In this document: positions 44,556 to 53,543 of the stretch, in pieces
Numbering within the stretch: the stretch's first letter is position 1
How the letters are laid out: every line of letters starts with the position of its first letter
Assembly: GCF_017498485.1 (NCBI RefSeq)
Contig: NZ_CP071795.1
Location: forward strand, 558,001-622,000
DNA length: 64,000 nt
Source: Polaribacter batillariae
GTDB lineage: Bacteria; Bacteroidota; Bacteroidia; Flavobacteriales; Flavobacteriaceae
Direction: 5' to 3'
Position numbers and translations under genes: made by a program
Notes under the pieces: model-generated
Seen by the model: the letters and a program-made list of their open reading frames with translations, nothing else
Told to the model about the DNA's origin: nothing
The model's database searches: none

Positions 44556-45272
44556 TTAAATTAATTTATCTAAACTTTCTACTGCGACATAACGTTCTGC
44601 CGTAAAACCTTCTGCGAACTCTACTCCTATTAATCTTCCTAAATCTCTTGCACGATAATTTATACTATCGATAAAATTTTTACTGGAAATTGGTGTTTCT
44701 GGTTCGTTACTACTAGGATTGTAAAATTGTGTTTTATATGCCAAAACAGAAGCTGTTTTTTTATCAATAAAACCGGTTACATCAACAACAAAATCGGGTT
44801 CTATATTTTTCCATTGTATGTAATGATATACTTGTTTTGGTCTCCATTTTTCTTGTTTTTTTCCTTCTAATTCTGTTTCAATTTTTATTAAACCGCTTAA
44901 AAAACAAGCGTCAGAAACTAGTTTACTTCCTTTTCCATGATCTATATGCCTATCATCAATGGCATTACACAATACAATTTCTGGTTGGTATTTACGAATC
45001 ATTTTTATAATTTCTAATTGGTGTTTTGTATCATTTGTAAAAAAACCATCTGCAAAAGCTAAATTTTCACGTACAGAAACCCCTAATATTTTTGCTGAAT
45101 TTTTAGCCTCAACATCACGAATTTCAGCGGAACCACGAGTTCCTAACTCTCCGCGAGTTAAATCTACAATTCCTACTTTTTTACCCAGAAAAACTTCTTT
45201 GGCAACTGTGGCTCCACAGCCTAATTCTACATCATCTGGGTGTGCTCCAAAAGCTAATATATCTAATTTCAT
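44556..45272 (-). CDS. bshB1: N-acetylglucosaminyl-malate deacetylase of bacillithiol synthesis
   Basis: A 238-residue PIG-L/LmbE-type zinc deacetylase. The metal motif AHPDDVELGCG is at residues 10-20 and HIDHGKG near 112; LTRGELGTRGSAEIRDVEA is typical of BshB1. It removes the acetyl group from GlcNAc-malate before Cys is added by BshC. The other bsh genes are not in the window. It is a single gene on the minus strand between tRNA-His and the SLC13 gene. Confidence 0.94.
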   Translation of the reverse strand: MKLDILAFGAHPDDVELGCGATVAKEVFLGKKVGIVDLTRGELGTRGSAEIRDVEAKNSAKILGVSVRENLAFADGFFTNDTKHQLEIIKMIRKYQPEIVLCNAIDDRHIDHGKGSKLVSDACFLSGLIKIETELEGKKQEKWRPKQVYHYIQWKNIEPDFVVDVTGFIDKKTASVLAYKTQFYNPSSNEPETPISSKNFIDSINYRARDLGRLIGVEFAEGFTAERYVAVESLDKLI

Positions 45273-45564
45273 GTTTGTGTTTTTTTAAATTTCTAGCTTT
45301 AATTGACGTTATAACTCGTAAAAATTTACAATCTAGTTTATCAATTTATAGAAAATCTATATCAAAAATAACTCTTTTTCTTAGAAACTATAAAAAACTA
45401 CTAAGTCTATTACGTTTTCGCAATTGTTTTCTCATAAAATAATGTGCTACTTTTTAAAATATTCGTAATAATTACGAGACCTTACGAAGCATGATTTTTA
45501 TCATATTAATCATTTTTAATAGCACTTAAATTTACATAAATAAGAAAGAAGAAAATAAAGAATT

Positions 45565-47406
45565 ATGATTTATACAATGCTAATTATTTTAACAATTACA
45601 ATAGCCTTATTTGTTTGGGGAAAATATTCTCCAGATGTGGTGGCTTTAGTATCTATGTTAAGTTTATTTTTATGCGGAATTTTAAATTTGAATGAAACTC
45701 TAAGTGGTTTTAGCAATTCAACTGTTATTATGATTGCCTCACTTTTTATCATAGGAGAAGGTTTATCGCAAACAGGCTGGACAGCTTTGGCTGGTAAAAA
45801 ACTAATTACATTGGCAGGTAAAAGTATTCCAAAATTATTAGTAATCATTACCTTAGGCTCTGGAGTCTTATCTGGCTTTGTTAGCAATACAGGAACCGTT
45901 GCTACTTTGTTGCCTGCGACTATTTCTTCTGCATGGAGTATTGGAACAATGCCTTCTAAAATACTTATTCCTGTTGCTTTTGGTTCTAATACTGGTGGTT
46001 TGCTAACTTTAACAGGAACACCTCCAAATATTATTGCAAACAATGCTTTAATTGAGGCTGGTTATGATGGTTTTTCGTTTTTCGAATTTAGTTTAATTGG
46101 TTTGCCTTTACTAATTATTGCAATTCTATATTTTAGATATATTGGTTTTAAATTATTACCAAAAAACAAAACAAATAACAAACCAATAAATATTGATGCT
46201 ACATTACACGAATGGATTGAAGCGTACAAAATAGATAACGATTATTATCGACTAAGAATACGCTCTGTTTCTCCTCTTTTAAATACAAAATTGTGCGATT
46301 GGGATCTAGAAAACACGTATAAAGTACATGTAATTCGACTAAAAAGAAGGCATCCAAACAGATTAAAAGGTATGCAACCTTATATAGAGATGCCAAACCA
46401 AGAAACATTGTTAAAATACCACGATATCATTACCATAAAAGGAAATACTGAAGATATTAATAAATTAATGATAACGTTTCGATTGGGTTTAATGGCAAAA
46501 GAAACTGCAGAAAACGAATTAAGAAACAATTTAATAAATCAAGAAGTTGGAATGTCGGAGGTAATTGTAACCCCAAAGTCGTTTTTGGTAGGTAGAGAAA
46601 TAAAATTGCATGAATATTTTAACAGATACGATATACAGTTATTAGCGGCATCAAGACATCAAAAGCCATATTTAGAAGATGTAATAACAGTAAATGCTGG
46701 AGACAGTTTTATTGTAAGAGGAGCTTGGAATAAAATAGAAAAACTTAAAAACCAACACAAAAATATCGTTGTGGTTGGCAGACCAGAAGAGATGCTAAAA
46801 GATGTAGATAATTTAACACCAAAATCTTACGTCGCTTTAGGGGCATTATTGTTAATGATACTAATGCTCGTTTTTAAGATAGTTCCAGGAGCAATCGCTT
46901 CTTTAATTTCTGCAGGAATTGTTTTATTTACAGGTTGCGTACCTTTTTCAAAAGCATACAAAACAATTAGTTGGACAAGTGTAATTATGATTGCTGCGAT
47001 GATTCCTATGGGAGTTGCCATCCAAAAAACAGGTACAGCAGAAATGATTTCGAATTCTTTAATTGATATTTTAGGGAAAAACAACCCAACTCTTTTGCTT
47101 GTGGGTATTTTCTTACTAACCACCACATTTAGTCAGTTTATAAATAATTCTGCAACCACCGTTTTAATGGTGCCTATTGTATTACTTGCTTCTACAACAT
47201 TACAAATATCACCAGAACCATTGTTAATAACCATCGCAATAAGTGCTTCAACTGCATTTTTAACGCCTATAGGAACTACTACAAATGCGATGGTAATGAG
47301 TTCTGGAGGTTATAAATTTGTAGATTATCTAAAGGTTGGTTTTCCTCTTTTAGTTCTTTTTTTAATAACAACAATAATTTTAGTACCCATTATTTGGCCA
47401 TTTTAA
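45565..47406 (+). CDS. SLC13/DASS-type permease with two TrkA-C domains
   Basis: A 613-residue inner-membrane protein. Membrane segments (residues 1-200 and 420-613) show the DASS/CitM pattern: FSNSTVIMIASLFIIGEGLSQTG, FVSNTGTVATLLPATI, LTLTGTPPNIIANNALIE and, in the second half, FINNSATTVLMVPIV and TPIGTTTNAMVMSSGGY. Between them two RCK/TrkA-C domains (about 215-395) give cytoplasmic regulation. Likely substrates are dicarboxylates or sulfate; not decidable here. The 45273-45564 space upstream has no other gene. A DUF2490 gene follows. Confidence 0.9.
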   Translation: MIYTMLIILTITIALFVWGKYSPDVVALVSMLSLFLCGILNLNETLSGFSNSTVIMIASLFIIGEGLSQTGWTALAGKKLITLAGKSIPKLLVIITLGSGVLSGFVSNTGTVATLLPATISSAWSIGTMPSKILIPVAFGSNTGGLLTLTGTPPNIIANNALIEAGYDGFSFFEFSLIGLPLLIIAILYFRYIGFKLLPKNKTNNKPINIDATLHEWIEAYKIDNDYYRLRIRSVSPLLNTKLCDWDLENTYKVHVIRLKRRHPNRLKGMQPYIEMPNQETLLKYHDIITIKGNTEDINKLMITFRLGLMAKETAENELRNNLINQEVGMSEVIVTPKSFLVGREIKLHEYFNRYDIQLLAASRHQKPYLEDVITVNAGDSFIVRGAWNKIEKLKNQHKNIVVVGRPEEMLKDVDNLTPKSYVALGALLLMILMLVFKIVPGAIASLISAGIVLFTGCVPFSKAYKTISWTSVIMIAAMIPMGVAIQKTGTAEMISNSLIDILGKNNPTLLLVGIFLLTTTFSQFINNSATTVLMVPIVLLASTTLQISPEPLLITIAISASTAFLTPIGTTTNAMVMSSGGYKFVDYLKVGFPLLVLFLITTIILVPIIWPF

Positions 47407-47529
47407 TAAGTAACGTGCGTTCTTCTAATGAATTTCGATAATGCTCTTTTTTTTGATATTTGGGTAATAATCTAATTAATGAGTAGTGTCGTAAGGAAGT
47501 TAGGTTAAACTTATCTTAAATAAGTATCT

Positions 47530-48210
47530 ATGAAAAAAATATTTATAATTATAGTGGCTATTTTTAGCCTTTCTAATGTCAAATGCCAAACTAAATCTGA
47601 AAAAAATTTTGGTAGCTGGTACACTATTCATGTAAATCACAGGTTTACTAATAAATGGAGTTTTAATACGGGAGTTCAGGAGCGAAACTACAAATTATTA
47701 GAAAATTACAATTTAGCATTGGCTTATTTTGGAATAAATTACAAAATAAATAAAAAATTTACTACAAATTTAAGTTACATGTATGTAGATATCGATAGAA
47801 CTTTTGATCCTGATGTAGATCCAAACACTATAGAACATCGCGTTTTCGAACAAATTTCTTATAGTACAAAACATTTTAAAATTCCTTTTTCTCATAGGTT
47901 ACGTGTAGAGCATAGAAATTTACATACAGAAAAAATACATACATTAATTAACAGAGTAAGATACCGAATAAAAGCAAAAATGCCATTAAACAATTCCTTT
48001 TATTTAAATGTTAGCAACGAATCTTTTATCAATTTTAAAGGTAATTTTTACCCAGAAAATAGGTTTTATAGTGCATTAGGCCTTAAGGCTTCTAAAAATG
48101 TTTCTTTAGAAGTTGGTTATTTAGGCCATTATATAAATAATTTACACTTAGATAGATTGCAGCTAGGCATCTACATAAAAACAGATTATAGAAAAAAAGC
48201 AAAAAATTAG
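47530..48210 (+). CDS. DUF2490 family outer-membrane beta-barrel-like protein (second copy)
   Basis: A 226-residue protein with signal peptide (IFSLSNVKCQ), then strands as in the paralogue at 15042: GSWYTIHVNHRFTNKWSFN, FTTNLSYMYVDIDRTF, HRLRVEHRNL, LQLGIYIKTDY. The two have the same length but are well diverged. It stands downstream of the SLC13 permease, while the first copy precedes a DUF819 permease. It ends tail-to-tail with the next gene, overlapping by 4 bases. Confidence 0.85.
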   Translation: MKKIFIIIVAIFSLSNVKCQTKSEKNFGSWYTIHVNHRFTNKWSFNTGVQERNYKLLENYNLALAYFGINYKINKKFTTNLSYMYVDIDRTFDPDVDPNTIEHRVFEQISYSTKHFKIPFSHRLRVEHRNLHTEKIHTLINRVRYRIKAKMPLNNSFYLNVSNESFINFKGNFYPENRFYSALGLKASKNVSLEVGYLGHYINNLHLDRLQLGIYIKTDYRKKAKN

Positions 48211-49358
48211 TTCTTTACTTTTTTTATTGCCTGTTCAATATCACTAATTAAATCTTCTACTTCTTCAATTCCAACAGAAAAACGAATTAACCCCTCTTTA
48301 ATACCTCTTTCTAAACGCTCTTTTTCACTTAACAAGGCATGTGTGGTTTGTGCTGGACTAACTGTGGTACTTTCTAAACCAGCCAAACTCATAGACGGTT
48401 TTATCAATTGTAACTCACGTTGAAATTCCATAGCATCGATATTTTCTTTTAATTCAAAAGATAACATGGCTCCAAAACCCTTCATTTGTTTTTTTGCCAA
48501 TTTGTGTTGAGGATGACTTTTTAAACCTGGGTAATAAACGCGATTAATATTCGCATTTCCCTCTAAATATTCAGCCATTTTTTGTGCGTTTTTAGTTTGT
48601 TCTTTTACACGAAGGTTTAATGTTTTTAAACTTCTTTCTAACAACCAAACTGTTTGTTCGCTTAAATTTCCACCAAAATTAATGGCAGTTTTCCAAATTT
48701 GTGCAATGTGCTCTTTAGAAGCCGCAATTGCACCCGCAGAAATATCTGAATGCCCACCCATATATTTCGTGGCAGAATGCAACATAATATCTATTCCAAA
48801 ATCTACAGGATTTTGATTTATAGGAGAAGCAAACGTATTATCGATCATTGTTACACAATTGTTTGCTTTTGCCAAATTCACAATGGCTTCTAAATTTGTA
48901 ATTCCTAAAAGTGGATTCGAAGGTGTTTCAATATATAAAATCTTCGTATTTTCTTTAATTAACGATTTAAAATCCGCTACTTTATCAGATGCTGTAAACG
49001 AATATTCAATTCCGTATTTATCGAATTCTGTCGCAATTAAATGAAACGTTCCACCATAAATTACTTGCTGTATAATTGCATGATCGCCCTTTTTTAAGAA
49101 CGCAAACATGGTTGCAGAAATCGCTGCCATTCCAGAACTAAAAATTAAACCATCCTCCGTTTTTTCTAAAGCCGCAATTTTTTTACACAACATTTCTTGA
49201 TTGGGTGTATTAAAATAACGTGGATATCTTTTTACATCCACACCATCAAAAGCGTAAGAAGTTGACATGTAAATTGGCGAAACTGCTCCTTTATGTTCGT
49301 TATCTTTTACTTCGCCAACATGAACGCAAGTGGTATTTATTCCTAGTTTTTTATTCAT
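48207..49358 (-). CDS. PLP-dependent trans-sulfuration enzyme (cystathionine gamma-synthase/lyase family)
   Basis: A 383-residue Cys/Met-metabolism enzyme. YRYFNTPNQEMLCKKIAALE, SSGMAAISATMFAF, IETPSNPLLGI and LHSATKYMGGHSD with the PLP Lys (about residue 201) are family hallmarks; SLAGLESTTVSPAQTTH is close to the C-terminus. Whether it makes cystathionine (MetB), splits it or degrades methionine cannot be settled from motifs. An open frame without start codon ends 4 bases before its ATG. Confidence 0.9.
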   Translation of the reverse strand: MNKKLGINTTCVHVGEVKDNEHKGAVSPIYMSTSYAFDGVDVKRYPRYFNTPNQEMLCKKIAALEKTEDGLIFSSGMAAISATMFAFLKKGDHAIIQQVIYGGTFHLIATEFDKYGIEYSFTASDKVADFKSLIKENTKILYIETPSNPLLGITNLEAIVNLAKANNCVTMIDNTFASPINQNPVDFGIDIMLHSATKYMGGHSDISAGAIAASKEHIAQIWKTAINFGGNLSEQTVWLLERSLKTLNLRVKEQTKNAQKMAEYLEGNANINRVYYPGLKSHPQHKLAKKQMKGFGAMLSFELKENIDAMEFQRELQLIKPSMSLAGLESTTVSPAQTTHALLSEKERLERGIKEGLIRFSVGIEEVEDLISDIEQAIKKVKN

Positions 49359-49361
49359 TAT

Positions 49362-49610
49362 TTATTGTAATTGACGATGAAAAATAATATTTATTATCTT
49401 GTTCATAAACAGAACAGTAAAAAGTGTCTTTTTTATTAAGTTTACTACTTTAAAACTATCAATTAAATAAAAACTTAGATGATTTACTTCGATAATTTTA
49501 TATTTTGAAGTATCTATCGTTTTTCTGAAACCTTTAGTCTCTGACTTTTTAATTTCTAACCAACAAACATTTTTTACTTCTGCTAAAATACCAAATCCAA
49601 TTCTAAATTT
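49362..49610 (-). pseudogene. Open frame without start codon directly upstream of the trans-sulfuration gene
   Basis: On the minus strand 82 codons are open from a TAG at 49611-49613 to the TAA at 49362-49364, reading for example EVKNVCWLEIKKSETKGFRK and KYKIIEVNHLSFYLIDSF. No ATG, GTG or TTG start is well placed. The stop is 4 bases from the next gene's ATG, as in coupled genes. It may be a truncated gene; chance cannot be excluded. It occupies most of the 49359-49637 gap. Confidence 0.3.
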
Positions 49611-49637
49611 CTATAATTTTTGAATATCTTCGCCTTT

Positions 49638-50336
49638 ATGATTTCAGTAGTAATAATTGGAAAAGGAAATGTAGCCACACATTTATACAAAGCGTTTTTA
49701 AATGCTGATGGAATTCTGGTTACACAAATAAATTCCAGAAAACTAACAAACATTCCAAAAGCAAACCTTACCATTATTGCTGTTTCCGATGATGCGATTG
49801 CTAAAGTTTCTTCGAAAATTAAAAATTCTTTGGTGGTGCATACCTCTGGAAGTGTTGCTATGGGAAGTTTAAAAAACACAACCAATAAAGGTGTTTTTTA
49901 CATGTTGCAAACTTTCTCAAAAAATAAAAAAGTTAATTTTTCTGATGTTCCTTTTTGTTTGGAAGCAGAAAATAAGAATGATTATAAATTGCTTAAAACC
50001 GTAGCAAAATCAATCGGAAAAAAAATATACACCCTAAATTCGGAACAAAGAAAAGCTTTGCATGTTGCAGCCGTTTTTGTAAATAATTTTACAAATCATC
50101 TTTATAAAATAGGAAATGATATTTGTGAAGAAAATAAAGTTCCTTTTAAAATTTTACAGCCTTTAATTGAAGAAACAGTTTTAAAAATTAAAACATTGTC
50201 TCCTGAAAAAGCACAAACTGGTCCTGCAATTAGAAATGATAAAAAAACAATAAAAAATCATTTAGAGTTACTGAATAAAGAACAACAAAAAATATATAAA
50301 TTAATCACAAAATCGATTGTAAACTCAATTAAATAA
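49638..50336 (+). CDS. Rossmann-like / DUF2520 domain protein
   Basis: From ATG 49638 (MISVVIIGKGNVATHLYKAF) the protein is 232 residues. The N-terminal Rossmann fold has the GKGNVA dinucleotide turn; VHTSGSVAMGSL and FYMLQTFSKNKKVNF follow, then the helical DUF2520 domain (about 125-232) with HVAAVFVNNFTNHLY and TGPAIRNDKKTI. It resembles F420/NADP oxidoreductases, but the substrate is unknown. It precedes kdsC and is often found with it in this family, suggesting one transcript. Confidence 0.87.
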   Translation: MISVVIIGKGNVATHLYKAFLNADGILVTQINSRKLTNIPKANLTIIAVSDDAIAKVSSKIKNSLVVHTSGSVAMGSLKNTTNKGVFYMLQTFSKNKKVNFSDVPFCLEAENKNDYKLLKTVAKSIGKKIYTLNSEQRKALHVAAVFVNNFTNHLYKIGNDICEENKVPFKILQPLIEETVLKIKTLSPEKAQTGPAIRNDKKTIKNHLELLNKEQQKIYKLITKSIVNSIK

Positions 50337-50383
50337 ACGAAAATGTCTCTTTGAGCGCAGTCGAAAGATTTTAAAAAATAAAT

Positions 50384-50911
50384 ATGGAAATTAGCTATAA
50401 ACAATTATTACCTAAAATAAACACCTTAATTTTTGATGTTGATGGAGTTTTAACAAACGGAATGGTAACCATTATGCCAGATGGAGAATTAATAAGACAC
50501 ATGAATATTAAAGATGGTTATGCCCTAAAAACTGCTGTAAACAAAGGTTTTAACGTATGCATTATTTCTGGAGGAAGAAATGAAGGCGTAAGAACTCGCT
50601 TGGCAAATTTAGGAATTAAAGATATTTTTTTAGGTGCGCAAGATAAAATTAAACAATACAATCAATTGGTAGAAAAATATAATTTACAACCAGAAAATGT
50701 ATTGTATATGGGAGATGATATACCCGATTTTCCAGTGATGAAATTAGTAGGAATGCCTTGTTGCCCAAATGATGCAGCTCCAGAAATACAGCAAATTTCT
50801 AAATACATTTCATACAAAAAAGGTGGCGAAGGCTGTGTTAGAGATGTTATTGAACAAATTCTAAGAGTACAGGATAAATGGGACAACAATTTCGATGCAA
50901 AATACGATTAA
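50384..50911 (+). CDS. kdsC: KdsC-family HAD phosphatase (3-deoxy-D-manno-octulosonate 8-phosphate phosphatase)
   Basis: A 175-residue HAD enzyme without cap, as in KdsC. The nucleophile motif is FDVDGVLTNG (about residues 17-26), the second motif IISGGRNEGVRTR, and the metal motif YMGDDIPDFPVM (about 107-118). It removes phosphate from KDO-8-P for LPS core synthesis. Related enzymes act on other sugar acids, so specificity is likely but not certain. A partial TCGA repeat lies just upstream at 50343-50365. Confidence 0.88.
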   Translation: MEISYKQLLPKINTLIFDVDGVLTNGMVTIMPDGELIRHMNIKDGYALKTAVNKGFNVCIISGGRNEGVRTRLANLGIKDIFLGAQDKIKQYNQLVEKYNLQPENVLYMGDDIPDFPVMKLVGMPCCPNDAAPEIQQISKYISYKKGGEGCVRDVIEQILRVQDKWDNNFDAKYD

Positions 50912-50953
50912 AAATTTTTTCTTATTTTTAAGACTTTACAAAAAACAATAACC

Positions 50954-51376
50954 ATGAAAAAGATACTTTTAACAACTTTATTTTTAATTTTAACTTTTAC
51001 TATAAATGCCCAAACCATCTTTGGAAAATGGAATTCTAAAAACGACGAAGGTGTAATAGACTCTGTTATAGAAATTTACCAAAAAGATAAAAAAGCTTAT
51101 GGAAAAGTTGTTGAAATTATGAATCCTGATAGAAAAGATGCACGCTGTGTAAATTGCGAAGGAGAATTTAAAGACAAACCCATTTTAGGTTTACATATCT
51201 TATCGGGTCTAGAAAAAGACGATGACGAATGGTCTGGAGGTACAATTATAGACCCAAGAAATGGAAAAACATACAAATGTTACATTAAATTAGTAGCACC
51301 TAATAAACTTAAACTTCGAGGTTATATTGGGGTTTCTCTTTTTGGAAAAACGGCTTATTGGGAAAGAGCAAAATAA
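50954..51376 (+). CDS. DUF2147 secreted protein
   Basis: A 140-residue protein with signal peptide (MKKILLTTLFLILTFTINAQ) and the DUF2147 domain: IFGKWNSKNDEGVIDSVIEI, a CVNCEGEFKDKPILGL segment, GGTIIDPRNGKTYKC and LRGYIGVSLFGKTAYWER. The family is a small lipocalin-like barrel of unknown role. It follows kdsC by 42 bases and precedes the ABC ATPase by 28. Confidence 0.9.
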   Translation: MKKILLTTLFLILTFTINAQTIFGKWNSKNDEGVIDSVIEIYQKDKKAYGKVVEIMNPDRKDARCVNCEGEFKDKPILGLHILSGLEKDDDEWSGGTIIDPRNGKTYKCYIKLVAPNKLKLRGYIGVSLFGKTAYWERAK

Positions 51377-51404
51377 TTTTATTCTTAAAAGTTATGAGAT
51401 AAAT

Positions 51405-52646
51405 ATGGCGAATATCCATTTTGCAATTAATAATTCGGCACTAGTACCCAATAGTAAATTATTAGATAATATTTTAAATGGTACCCATACTTTACCCATT
51501 TTAAGAGACAAAAAAGGCTTTTTATTTTCTTACTCGGTTTTAGAAAAACTGATGGAAAACGAAGCAAAACACAATACTAAAACACTTACAAACAAACAAA
51601 ACAGAAGCATTCGTTCTCTTTCTAATGGCGAACAAAAAAAAGCATTACTTAATTATGCAATGCTGCAAAAACCAGCATTTTTAATTTTAGACAGTCCTTT
51701 CGAAAGTTTAGATGCAGCTTCAGTTATATCGCTAAGAAAAAAACTTGTTCAGTTATCATCAAAAATAATTTTTGTCCAAATTTTTAATAGAAAAGAAGAA
51801 ATTTTACCTGTAATTACACATATTTTAGAAATTAAAAATGATAAAATTACAGCGCAAACTCCAATTGAAAACTATCATTTTAAAACACAAAACTTCGTTT
51901 TTAATGGTAAAATTCCAAAATCGATAACCACTTACAAAAACATTAAAGAACCGTTAATAGCTTTTAAAAATGTAAACGTTTTTTATGATGAAAATCAGAT
52001 TTTAAATAACATTAATTGGACCATTTATAAAAACGAATTTTGGCAATTAATTGGTCCAAATGGCTCTGGCAAATCTACAATCTTATCTATGATTTATGGC
52101 AATAATGTAAAAGCTTACGAACAAGATGTTTATTTATTTGGAAAGAAAAAAGGAACAGGAGAAAGTGTTTGGGAAATCAAAAGAAAAATCGGTTATTTTA
52201 GTCCAAATATATTAGAATTATTTCACAGAAAACAAACCGTAAAACAAATGATTTTATCTGGTTTTTACGATAGTGTTGGTTTGTACAAAACCCCTTCTAC
52301 ATTACAAAATACCAGTGCAAACGAGTGGATAAATTTATTAAATTTAAATAGCGATAAAAACACAGCCGTACAAAATCTACCCGTTGCAAAACAACGTTTG
52401 GTTTTAATTGCACGAGCAATTATAAAACATCCGCCACTATTAATTTTAGACGAACCTTTAATAAATTTAGACGAAAAAGGAACTGCACTTGTGGTTGCTT
52501 TAATTAATAAAATAGCAAAAGAAAGCAATACAACTGTACTTTTTGTTTCCCATAGAGTCGTAAAAGATATCCAGCCAGATTTTACGTACAAACTTTCGCC
52601 AACCAAACATGGTTCTGTAGGAAACGTACTACCTTTTATTGTTTAA
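51405..52646 (+). CDS. ModF-like tandem ABC ATPase with one complete ATP site
   Basis: From ATG 51405 (MANIHFAINNSALVPNSK) the protein is 413 residues with two ABC halves and no membrane part. The first half has no Walker A but a good signature RSLSNGEQKKALL (about 70) and Walker B FLILDSPFESLD. The second has Walker A GPNGSGKST (about 217) and Walker B LLILDEPLINLD, but its signature reads NLPVAKQRL. A composite site from second Walker A and first signature can work; the other cannot. The role is unknown; ModF is linked to molybdate in other bacteria. Confidence 0.85.
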   Translation: MANIHFAINNSALVPNSKLLDNILNGTHTLPILRDKKGFLFSYSVLEKLMENEAKHNTKTLTNKQNRSIRSLSNGEQKKALLNYAMLQKPAFLILDSPFESLDAASVISLRKKLVQLSSKIIFVQIFNRKEEILPVITHILEIKNDKITAQTPIENYHFKTQNFVFNGKIPKSITTYKNIKEPLIAFKNVNVFYDENQILNNINWTIYKNEFWQLIGPNGSGKSTILSMIYGNNVKAYEQDVYLFGKKKGTGESVWEIKRKIGYFSPNILELFHRKQTVKQMILSGFYDSVGLYKTPSTLQNTSANEWINLLNLNSDKNTAVQNLPVAKQRLVLIARAIIKHPPLLILDEPLINLDEKGTALVVALINKIAKESNTTVLFVSHRVVKDIQPDFTYKLSPTKHGSVGNVLPFIV

Positions 52647-52661
52647 AATTACTATAAAAAA

Positions 52662-53351
52662 TTAGTTTTTTTCTTCTAACATGGGTACAAAAGCAAAATC
52701 ACCCAACTCGTGTTTTTCGAATTCTTTGGCAGATTTTCTGATAAAAAGCGTCATTATTTGTGTTTTATCGCCCACAGGAATTAACAACATACCTCCTATT
52801 TTAAGTTGCGACAATAACGGATTAGGAACAAAAGGTGCACCAGCAGTTACAATTATTTTATCGAAAGGTGCTTTTTCTTTTAAACCTTTATAACCATCTC
52901 CAAAAATAAATCTCTTGGGTTGATAACCTAATTTAGGCAAGAATAAAGAGGTTCTTTTAAACAACTCTTTTTGTCTTTCTATAGAATACACTTCTGCCTT
53001 TAACTCTAACAAAACTGCGGTTTGATACCCAGAACCTGTGCCTATTTCTAACACTTTATCATTGGGTTTTATCTCTAAAGTTTGCGATTGAAAAGCAACA
53101 GTATAAGGTTGAGAAATGGTTTGATTTGCCGCAATAGGAAATGCTTTGTCTTGGTAAGCATGATCTTCGAAACTCGAATCAATAAATAAATGACGTGGAA
53201 TTTTACGCACTGCATTGAGTACATTTTCGTCCACGATACCTTTTGCTTTTAGCACATTAGCTAACTGATTTCTACGTCCTTGATGTTTTGAAGTGTCTTT
53301 CAATGGTAAGAGATTTCTAAAGCCTAAAAATAGCAATAAATCTAAATACAT
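52662..53351 (-). CDS. pcm: Protein-L-isoaspartate O-methyltransferase
   Basis: A 229-residue PCMT. The SAM motif VLEIGTGSGYQTAVLLEL (about residues 98-115), PRHLFIDSSFEDHAYQDKAFPI, and TISQPYTVAFQSQ are typical, as is DKIIVTAGAPFVPNPLL. It methylates abnormal isoaspartate residues in aged proteins. The first 16 residues (to LLP) are not typical; the family usually starts near LKDTSKHQG, which here would be a TTG at 53301-53303, so the start is uncertain. It is convergent with the ABC ATPase gene, 15 bases apart. Confidence 0.92.
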   Translation of the reverse strand: MYLDLLLFLGFRNLLPLKDTSKHQGRRNQLANVLKAKGIVDENVLNAVRKIPRHLFIDSSFEDHAYQDKAFPIAANQTISQPYTVAFQSQTLEIKPNDKVLEIGTGSGYQTAVLLELKAEVYSIERQKELFKRTSLFLPKLGYQPKRFIFGDGYKGLKEKAPFDKIIVTAGAPFVPNPLLSQLKIGGMLLIPVGDKTQIMTLFIRKSAKEFEKHELGDFAFVPMLEEKN

Positions 53352-53499
53352 TCCTATAAAATTGTATCTTTGTTTTGTTGAAATTTTTATAATCTTAAAT
53401 TATTATTTGTCCGTTTGAGCATTATTGAACTCAAAAAATCTTTTGAGTGAAGATAGCGAACGAAGTTCTCGAGAACTATTAATATAATTAACAATAAAA

Positions 53500-53526
53500 C
53501 CTCTCGACTGCGCTCGAAAAGACAGA
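53500..53526. repeat. Partial palindromic repeat core (CTCGACTGCGCTCGA)
   Basis: Fragment of the dispersed TCGA repeat, located 18 bases before the oxidoreductase start. Similar cores are near 22935, 31625 and 50347. Confidence 0.5.
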
Positions 53527-53543
53527 ATAAAATACATACATAT

